From positions 992,001 through 1,056,000 of the forward strand of contig NZ_CP120210.1 in the NCBI RefSeq assembly GCF_029369745.1: a DNA stretch of 64,000 nucleotides, in the 5' to 3' direction. Below the pieces are notes generated by a model. The model searched no databases. It saw only the letters and a program-made list of their open reading frames with translations, and had not been told where the DNA came from. This stretch comes from Amycolatopsis sp. QT-25 (lineage in GTDB: Bacteria; Actinomycetota; Actinomycetes; Mycobacteriales; Pseudonocardiaceae). Made by a program: the position numbers and the translations under genes. Below are positions 58,775 to 64,000 of this stretch, piece after piece (position 1 is the stretch's first letter; each line of letters opens with the position of its first letter).

Positions 58775-60064
58775 ATGTCCGAGTCTCCATCGGTCACGTT
58801 CGTGCGCGCGATCTTGCGAAAGGGCTCCTCGGTCTTGGGCGCGAGCCCCGCCGACGAAGCACCCGACCCCGATTCCGTTCCCGACTGGCGCTATCGGGAA
58901 GACTCCGCGGACTCGCTGCTGATGCGCGCCATGCGCTACTCCGCCCTCGGCCCGATCTTCTACCGCGTGGCCGCGTTTCCCAAGGTATATCTCGGTTTCC
59001 TGGTCGCGAACGGTTCGGCGGGGATCGTCCCGGTGCTGAGCACGACGGTATTGGCGGTGCTGCTCAACGTCTTCGCGGTCTGGTGGGTCGTGAAGGGCCG
59101 TGGGGTCCGGGCGAAGACGTCCGGGCGGCTGATGTACGCGGATCTCGCCGTGGGCGTGGTGCTCACGACGATCGTGGCCGTGGCCGCGCCCACCGAGATC
59201 CAGCCGTTCGCCATCGACGTCGCGTGGACGTGGCTGGTCGGGACGGTGGCGTTGTGGACGCTGTCGTTCGGGCTGCCCGCCGCTTGCCTGCTGCTCATCG
59301 CGGCCTTGCCGTTCCGCGCGTTCCTGACCTGGATCGGCGGGCTCCCGATCGACCATCCGCTCGCGGTGAGCCGGTCGGTCGGCTGCATGGTCGCGCTCGT
59401 CGTCGCGATGGTGACCACGGCCGGGATCCTGATCCTGCTCGGCGTGGGGACCCGGTTCGCGCTGGGCATCGGGATGCGCCGAGGGCAGCGCGCCGAACGC
59501 CTGCGGATCCAGCGGATCATGCACGACTCCGTGCTCCAGACGCTGGAAGCGATGGGCATGGAGGCACCCGACGACGACTCCGCCGCCACGCAACGGCTCG
59601 CCGAGATGCGTGCCACCGCCCGGGCGCAGGCCGCCGAACTGCGGCGCGAACTGACCGGTCCGGACGCGCCGTCGGCACGCGGACTCGCCGCGGACCTCGC
59701 CGAGGTCGCCACCGAAATGGCGCGCGACGGCCTCCGCACCCAACTCGTCGCCGCCGAGACCGAAGAGGACTACCGCCTCTCGCACGCGCGCCGGACCGCC
59801 ATCCGTGACGCCGTCCGCGAAGCGCTCCGAAACACCGTGAAGCACGCCGGGACGAACCAGGTCGTGCTTCGCGTCGAGGAGTGCGAAGGTGGCGTCGCAG
59901 TCATCGCGCGGGACCAGGGGGCCGGCTTCAGCATGCTGGACCGGCCGCCGGGGTTCGGGATCAGCCAGTCGATCATGGCGCGGCTGGCCGAGGTCGGCGG
60001 GCGGGGGACGATCGACTCGCATCCGGGGCGGGGGACCAGGGTGACGCTGTGGGTGCCGCACTGA
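58775..60064 (+). CDS. Orphan membrane histidine kinase (HisKA_3/NarL type)
   Basis: A 429-residue sensor kinase. The N-terminal half has about five hydrophobic segments (VPVLSTTVLAVLLNVFAVWW; LAVGVVLTTIVAVAA; GTVALWTLSFGLPAACLLLIAALPF...). The H-box is RIMHDSVLQTL with phosphorylatable His near 249, and the HATPase has N-box REALRNTVKHAG, G1 ARDQGAGF and G2 PGRGTRVTLWV. ATG 58775 with GGGGAGGG upstream. No response regulator gene is within the window, so its partner is unknown. Confidence 0.87.
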   Translation: MSESPSVTFVRAILRKGSSVLGASPADEAPDPDSVPDWRYREDSADSLLMRAMRYSALGPIFYRVAAFPKVYLGFLVANGSAGIVPVLSTTVLAVLLNVFAVWWVVKGRGVRAKTSGRLMYADLAVGVVLTTIVAVAAPTEIQPFAIDVAWTWLVGTVALWTLSFGLPAACLLLIAALPFRAFLTWIGGLPIDHPLAVSRSVGCMVALVVAMVTTAGILILLGVGTRFALGIGMRRGQRAERLRIQRIMHDSVLQTLEAMGMEAPDDDSAATQRLAEMRATARAQAAELRRELTGPDAPSARGLAADLAEVATEMARDGLRTQLVAAETEEDYRLSHARRTAIRDAVREALRNTVKHAGTNQVVLRVEECEGGVAVIARDQGAGFSMLDRPPGFGISQSIMARLAEVGGRGTIDSHPGRGTRVTLWVPH

Positions 60065-60109
60065 GGTCTTCAGTACACGGTCTCTCTCTTGCGCCAGGCG
60101 CGGCGCCCG

Positions 60110-60165
60110 AGTACATGAAGGCCCCCTTCCTGTACCTAGGCGCAAGGAAGGGGGCCTTCACGTAC
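60110..60165. repeat. Family B inverted repeat, loop reversed
   Basis: GTACATGAAGGCCCCCTTCC arms (one mismatch, 20-21 bases) enclose TGTACCTAGGCGCAA, which is the reverse complement of the 27357/43741 loop except for one base. So this copy lies in the opposite orientation. Located 46 bases after the histidine kinase stop, in a convergent gap. Confidence 0.9.
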
Positions 60166-60276
60166 TTGGGGCTGGTGGTGGGCGGGTTTCTGTGGCGCCT
60201 GGGGCGACCGGCCGGTCCGTGAAGGCATCCTTCGCTACCTACGCCATCGCTTGCTCAGCAGGCCCACGTAAGTGAC

Positions 60277-60293
60277 AGCAAAGGTCCCTTGCT
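60277..60293. terminator. Family C core near SIP stop
   Basis: AGCAAAGGTCCCTTGCT followed by CTCTTTT; on the + strand a short T-tract follows, unlike other copies. It lies 24 bases before the siderophore-interacting protein stop. Confidence 0.6.
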
Positions 60294-60316
60294 CTCTTTT
60301 CGCAGGTCAGCAGGCC

Positions 60317-61147
60317 TCAGTCCGCTTCGGGAGCCGCAGCTTCCCCGGCCTCCGCCTGCCGCATCGCTTCCCGCCCGGCGGCCTCTTCGCTCACTCCCTG
60401 CCGCCAGTACCCCGTGAAGCAGATCGCCCGTTTGTCCACCCCGCGCTCCCGCACGAGATGCCGCCGCGCCAGCTTCACCATGTTCGCTTCGCCCGAGATC
60501 CACGCGTAAGGCGCTCCGCCCGGCAGTTCCGCCTTCCGCACGGCTTCGAGCACCGCGTCGCCGACCGGACCGGAGCCCCGCACCACCCAGTGCAGCTCCA
60601 CCACCCCTTGCGTGTCGAAGACCTGCCGATCCTCGCGATCACCGATCTCGACGTAGACCACCGCTCGGGTTCCGGCGGGCAGTGCTTCGACGATCGCGCC
60701 GATCGCCGGGATCGCGGTCTCGTCGCCGATCAGCAGTTGCCAGGTCGTCCCCTCGGGCACGTCGTACAGCCCGTGCGGGCCCAGGAAGGCGACCCGGTCA
60801 CCCGCCGAAGCGCGCGAAGCCCAAGCCGAGGCGGGGCCTTCGTCGCCGTGCAGCACGAAGTCGATGTCGACCTCCTGCGCCGACGGCCGCAGCGCGCGCA
60901 CGGTGTAGGTGCGCATCGGCGGCCGGACGTCGTCGGGCATCGCGAGATAGGTCTGGTACCAGGACAGCACTTCGTCACCGCTCGGCGGGGCGGGCAGCAC
61001 GGGCTCCGCCTGGCCGGGCCGCGGGAAGAACACCTTCACGTACTGGTCGGGCGCCTGGTCCACCAGCGACGCCCCCGAGAAGGTCACCCTGCTCATGTGC
61101 GGGGTCAATCTCCGGACGCCGGTCACCTTCGCCTCGAGGTAGCTCAT
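60317..61147 (-). CDS. Siderophore-interacting protein (ferric reductase-like flavoprotein)
   Basis: A 276-residue SIP/ViuB-family protein, which releases iron from ferric siderophores by reduction. FAD-binding block RTYTVRALRPSAQEVDIDFVLHG (parts), NAD(P)-type block LIGDETAIPAIGAI, and C-terminal AYAWISGEANMVKLARRHL and FTGYWRQG. ATG 61147 abuts a 19-base iron box with no room for a ribosome site, suggesting a leaderless message. C-terminus is Glu/Ala-rich. It is iron-regulated by inference. Confidence 0.9.
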   Translation of the reverse strand: MSYLEAKVTGVRRLTPHMSRVTFSGASLVDQAPDQYVKVFFPRPGQAEPVLPAPPSGDEVLSWYQTYLAMPDDVRPPMRTYTVRALRPSAQEVDIDFVLHGDEGPASAWASRASAGDRVAFLGPHGLYDVPEGTTWQLLIGDETAIPAIGAIVEALPAGTRAVVYVEIGDREDRQVFDTQGVVELHWVVRGSGPVGDAVLEAVRKAELPGGAPYAWISGEANMVKLARRHLVRERGVDKRAICFTGYWRQGVSEEAAGREAMRQAEAGEAAAPEAD

Positions 61148-61165
61148 TAGGCGAGGCTAACCTAA
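61147..61165 (-). promoter_or_regulatory. IdeR/DtxR iron box and leaderless -10
   Basis: On the - strand TTAGGTTAGCCTCGCCTAA matches the 19-base consensus TTAGGTTAGSCTAACCTAA at about 16 positions. It includes TAGCCT at -12 to -7 relative to the start A, the expected -10 for a leaderless transcript. It overlaps the last three bases of the upstream gene (61162-61164). Confidence 0.85.
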
Positions 61166-61485
61166 AAGAGAGCGCCGGGACCAGCGTCGTCGCCGGGATC
61201 ACGCTGCCACCGGTATCTTCGCAGATCGACGCGCTGGCCATCGGCCAGGACGCCCTCCGCGCGCAGCTTTTCGAGCTGCTCGTGGAGCAGATGCGGAGCC
61301 GGGGTCCCGTCGGCCCGCAGAATGCGGTGCCAAGGCAGGTCCTGGCCGTCCTCGCCGAGGATCCGCCCGATCAGCCTGGGGGACGGGGCTCCCGAAACCG
61401 ACGCTATATCCCCATAAGTCGCGACCGAGCCGGCGGGCACGCTCGCGATGACCTCGCGCACCCGCTCGTGCAGTTCGTCATCCAT
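61162..61485 (-). CDS. Alkyltransferase-like protein (ATL), MGMT family without catalytic Cys
   Basis: A 107-residue protein of the O6-alkylguanine transferase fold: VPAGSVATYGDIASVSGAPS, RLIGRILGEDG, then PWHRIL where active MGMT has PCHR. The Trp in place of Cys marks the ATL group, which binds O6-alkylguanine and recruits excision repair. ATG 61485 follows family similarity. The homologue Rv3204 also lies near adnA. Just 14 bases separate it from the SIP start. Confidence 0.85.
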   Translation of the reverse strand: MDDELHERVREVIASVPAGSVATYGDIASVSGAPSPRLIGRILGEDGQDLPWHRILRADGTPAPHLLHEQLEKLRAEGVLADGQRVDLRRYRWQRDPGDDAGPGALF

Positions 61486-61539
61486 GGGACCACTTTGCCG
61501 TGCCGCTGCGAAGTTGTGTCGGCGGGGCGTGGTTCCATC

Positions 61540-64000
61540 GTGGGCGTGAACGGGCGGCGAACAGCGGCAGGAACCGACGCGCGGCTGGTCCGCACGCCGG
61601 TCACCGGCACGCCCACGTTCCAGTGGGATTCCGGCGCCCGGCGCCTGCTGGCCGCCCCGGACGGCTTCCGCCGGGTCCTCGGCGGCCCTGGTACGGGCAA
61701 GACGGCGTTGCTGGCGTCGGCGGCTTCGCGGCGTATCGCGGAGGGCGTGGATCCGGAGAGTGTGCTGATCCTGACCACCTCGCGCAAGGCGGCCGAGGTC
61801 CTGCGCGCCGACATCACCCATCGGCTCACCACTGATCCGGAAGAGGATCCGCTGCCGCGCACGATCCGCGAGCCGCTCGTGCGCACGGTGCACTCGTACG
61901 CGTACGCGCTGTTGCGGATGGAGGCGCAGGCCGACGAACTCCCGCCGCCCCGCCTGCTGGCCGGAGCGGAGCAGGACGTCGTCGTCCGCGACCTGCTCGC
62001 CGGCGACATCGAAGCGGGGGCCCTCGACTGGCCCGAACAGCTGCGGCCCGCGCTGAACGTGCCCGGTTTCGCCGAGGAACTGCGAGACCTTCTGCTCCGT
62101 GCCGCCGAACGCGGGCTCGGCCCGGAGGACCTGGTCGAACTCGGCAGGCGGCGCGGCCGCGACGAATGGATCGCGGCCGGGCGCTTCTGGAGCCAGTACG
62201 AAGAGGTCACGCTGCTCCAGGGCGCGGGTGGCAACGCGCTCGGCGTCGCGAGCGCGCCCGCGCTGGACGCGGCGGAACTCGTCACGTCCGCGCTGCTCGC
62301 GCTGGAGGACGATCCCGAACTGCGCGAACGCGAGCAGCGCCGCGTCCGGCACCTGTTCGTCGACGACGCCCAGCATCTCGACCCGGTGCAGACCCAGCTC
62401 ATCCGGCTCATCGGGTACGCCGCCGACGAATTCGTCGTCGCGGGCGACCCCGATCAGTCCGTGTTCTCCTTCCGTGGCGCGGATCCCCGGCTGTTCGCCG
62501 ACGCGGACGAGGACGGTGAACGCACGGTCCTGCTGACCACCGCACACCGGCTCGCCCCCGTGATCCGCACCGCCGTCACGAAACTCGGCTCCGTGCTGCC
62601 CGGCTCGTCGCCGCAGCGCAAACTCGTCGACGCGCCGGACGCCGAGGGCGGCGCGGTCCGCGTCCGCCTGATGCCGACTCCGGCCGCAGAGGCGAGCTGG
62701 ATCGCCGATCAGCTCCGCCGCGCACATCTCGTCGACGGCGTGCCGTGGTCGGAGATGGCGGTGCTCGTCCGGTCGCCCGCCCGTACTTTTCTCGTCCTGC
62801 AACGCGCTTTGCGGGCAGCCGGGGTGCCGATCGGTTCGGCCACCGAGGAACTGCCGCTCGCGAAGCAGCCCGCCGTCCGTCCTCTGCTGGCGATGTTGCG
62901 GCTCGCCGCGGAGCCGGACCTGCTCGACGTCGACCTCGCGGAGATGCTGTTGTCCTCGCCGCTGGGCGGCGCGGATCCGCTCGCCCTGCGGCGGCTGCGG
63001 CGCGGCTTGCGCAGGCTGGAGCTCGCCGGAGGCGGACAGCGGTCCAGCGACGAACTGCTGGTGGAAGCCTTACGTGTCAACGATGTCCTCACCGGTCTCG
63101 CCGAGGTGGAGTCGCTGCCGATGCGCCGGATCGGCGGCCTGCTGCACGCCGCGCACCAGGCGGTGGTGCGTGGCGACGGCGTCGAGCAGGTGCTGTGGGA
63201 TCTGTGGCAGGCCAGTGGTCTGGAGCAGCGCCTCCTTCGGTTGGTCGATCGCGGCGGTTCGCTCGGCTCGCAGGCGGACCGGGATCTCGACGCGATCGTC
63301 GCCCTCTTCGACGCGGCCGGTCGCTATGTCGACAGATTGCCGAAGGCGAGTGTCGCCTCGTTCGCGGATTACCTGTCCTCGCAGAACATCGCGGGTGACA
63401 CGCTGGCGCCCGCGGCCATGAAGAGCGAAGGCGTCTCGCTGCTGACAGCGCACGCGGCGGCCGGTCGCGAATGGACGGTCGTGTCCGTCGCCGGTGTCCA
63501 GGAGGGCAGCTGGCCGGATCTGCGGCTGCGCGGTTCCGTGCTCGGGGTGGAGCGGCTGGTCGACCTCATGTCCGGCGTCGACGACGAGAAGGTGTCCGCC
63601 ACCGCGCCGATCCTCGCCGAAGAGCGGCGGCTGTTCTATCTCGCCGCGAGCCGCGCGCGGAAGACGCTGCTGGTCAGCGCGGTCGCGGGGGAGGACGAGC
63701 AGCCCTCGCGGTTCATCGACGACCTCGAAGAGAACGGCGCGGACGACGGCGGCCTCGATTCACGGATGAAGCCGGCCGGACGTTCGCTGGTGCTCGCCGA
63801 ACTCGTCGGGGAACTGCGCGAGGTGGTCTGCGACGAATCGAGCGAGCCGGAGAGGCGGCAGCGGGCGGCGCGTCAGCTCGCCAAACTGGCCGCGGCCGGG
63901 GTGCCGGGTGCCCATCCGGGGACCTGGTACGGCCTGCTGGAACCCTCCACCGGCGAACCCGTGCACGGGCCGGGCGACCTCATCCGCATCTCCCCGTCCA
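61540..64000 (+). CDS. adnA: UvrD-like helicase subunit AdnA, 3-prime end beyond window
   Basis: The first 820 codons of AdnA, a helicase-nuclease subunit that resects double-strand breaks with AdnB. Motifs: Walker A LGGPGTGKTALL, TTSRKAAEVLRADI, HSYAYALLRM, Walker B VDDAQHLDPVQ (DDAQ instead of DExQ), VAGDPDQSVFSFRGADPRLF, LLTTAHRL and the C-terminal SVAGVQEGSWPDLRLRG and YLAASRARKTLLVSAV region. No stop occurs to the end of the window. GTG 61540 or 61546 could be the start. The nuclease domain should lie further right. DDAQ fits reports that AdnA is the weaker motor (recalled). Confidence 0.88.
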   Translation, partial: MGVNGRRTAAGTDARLVRTPVTGTPTFQWDSGARRLLAAPDGFRRVLGGPGTGKTALLASAASRRIAEGVDPESVLILTTSRKAAEVLRADITHRLTTDPEEDPLPRTIREPLVRTVHSYAYALLRMEAQADELPPPRLLAGAEQDVVVRDLLAGDIEAGALDWPEQLRPALNVPGFAEELRDLLLRAAERGLGPEDLVELGRRRGRDEWIAAGRFWSQYEEVTLLQGAGGNALGVASAPALDAAELVTSALLALEDDPELREREQRRVRHLFVDDAQHLDPVQTQLIRLIGYAADEFVVAGDPDQSVFSFRGADPRLFADADEDGERTVLLTTAHRLAPVIRTAVTKLGSVLPGSSPQRKLVDAPDAEGGAVRVRLMPTPAAEASWIADQLRRAHLVDGVPWSEMAVLVRSPARTFLVLQRALRAAGVPIGSATEELPLAKQPAVRPLLAMLRLAAEPDLLDVDLAEMLLSSPLGGADPLALRRLRRGLRRLELAGGGQRSSDELLVEALRVNDVLTGLAEVESLPMRRIGGLLHAAHQAVVRGDGVEQVLWDLWQASGLEQRLLRLVDRGGSLGSQADRDLDAIVALFDAAGRYVDRLPKASVASFADYLSSQNIAGDTLAPAAMKSEGVSLLTAHAAAGREWTVVSVAGVQEGSWPDLRLRGSVLGVERLVDLMSGVDDEKVSATAPILAEERRLFYLAASRARKTLLVSAVAGEDEQPSRFIDDLEENGADDGGLDSRMKPAGRSLVLAELVGELREVVCDESSEPERRQRAARQLAKLAAAGVPGAHPGTWYGLLEPSTGEPVHGPGDLIRISPS

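Noticed and set aside
1-64000. tRNA, rRNA, insertion sequences or prophage genes
   Set aside because: No CCA-ending cloverleaf-like sequence, transposase motif or phage structural gene was recognised anywhere in the window; small ncRNAs cannot be excluded.

Overview
The window is about 70% GC DNA from a pseudonocardial actinomycete, most likely Amycolatopsis or a close relative. The evidence is strong third-position GC bias, frequent GTG starts, GTGA/ATGA/TGATG stop-start overlaps, and gene families typical of that group (NnaR, AdnA, DUF3107, DUF3152, MoeZ, LpqY-SugABC). All identifications come from reading the translations; no searches were run.

The backbone is two blocks that, from memory, match Mycobacterium tuberculosis gene order. 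Block 1 (168-22220) is htrA-tatB / mrp-DUF1003-CBS protein / DUF4190 protein / GSP17M-like protein / lpqY-sugA-sugB-sugC / corA (compare Rv1223-Rv1239c). Block 2 (29528-64000) is the Rv3212-like protein and rhlE / ferritin-like protein / DUF3107 / TetR / DUF3152 protease / moeZ / TIGR02569 / alkyltransferase-like protein / adnA (compare Rv3212-Rv3202c, mirrored). Accessory cargo sits inside these blocks: a kinase, an SPFH protein and an acyl-CoA dehydrogenase (5.3-9.4 kb); a Nep1-like protein, PspC, a lipoprotein, TetR/MFS efflux and a ParB-like/metallophosphoesterase pair (14.6-21.1 kb); a membrane acyltransferase-like protein and a TetR/DUF4873/AurF-like diiron oxygenase/hydrolase group (34.2-39.2 kb); and a 16 kb block (44.7-61.1 kb).

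The 16 kb block holds an ABC-transporter remnant with its PadR regulator, a complete assimilatory nitrate/nitrite gene set (nitrate reductase, FAD/2Fe-2S reductase, NarK, NirB, NirD, then the HemD-type regulator NnaR), a HTH_42 protein, a DUF3224/WYL/second HemD-like group, an orphan histidine kinase and an iron-box-controlled siderophore-interacting protein. The nas genes are tightly coupled and GlnR-like half-site pairs lie upstream of both nasA and nnaR. Central metabolism is represented by trehalose uptake (LpqY-SugABC), sulfur-carrier activation (MoeZ) and Mrp Fe-S handling; DNA repair by AdnA, an alkyltransferase-like protein and a RecB-like nuclease.

The most striking unexplained signal is in the intergenic DNA. 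At least four families of long, near-perfect inverted repeats (A: 22-base CGCAA...TTGCG units; B: TGAAGGCCCC...GGGGCCTTCA; C: AGCAA-AGGTCCC-TTGCT; D: a single 21-base-arm hairpin) occupy most convergent gene junctions and some other 3-prime ends. They recur almost identically, occur in both orientations, and are sometimes nested. They could be bidirectional terminators, REP/MITE-like elements, or both. A separate cluster of CAAG/CTTG boxes at 55147-55244 is also unexplained. No rRNA, tRNA, CRISPR array, insertion sequence or prophage was seen.
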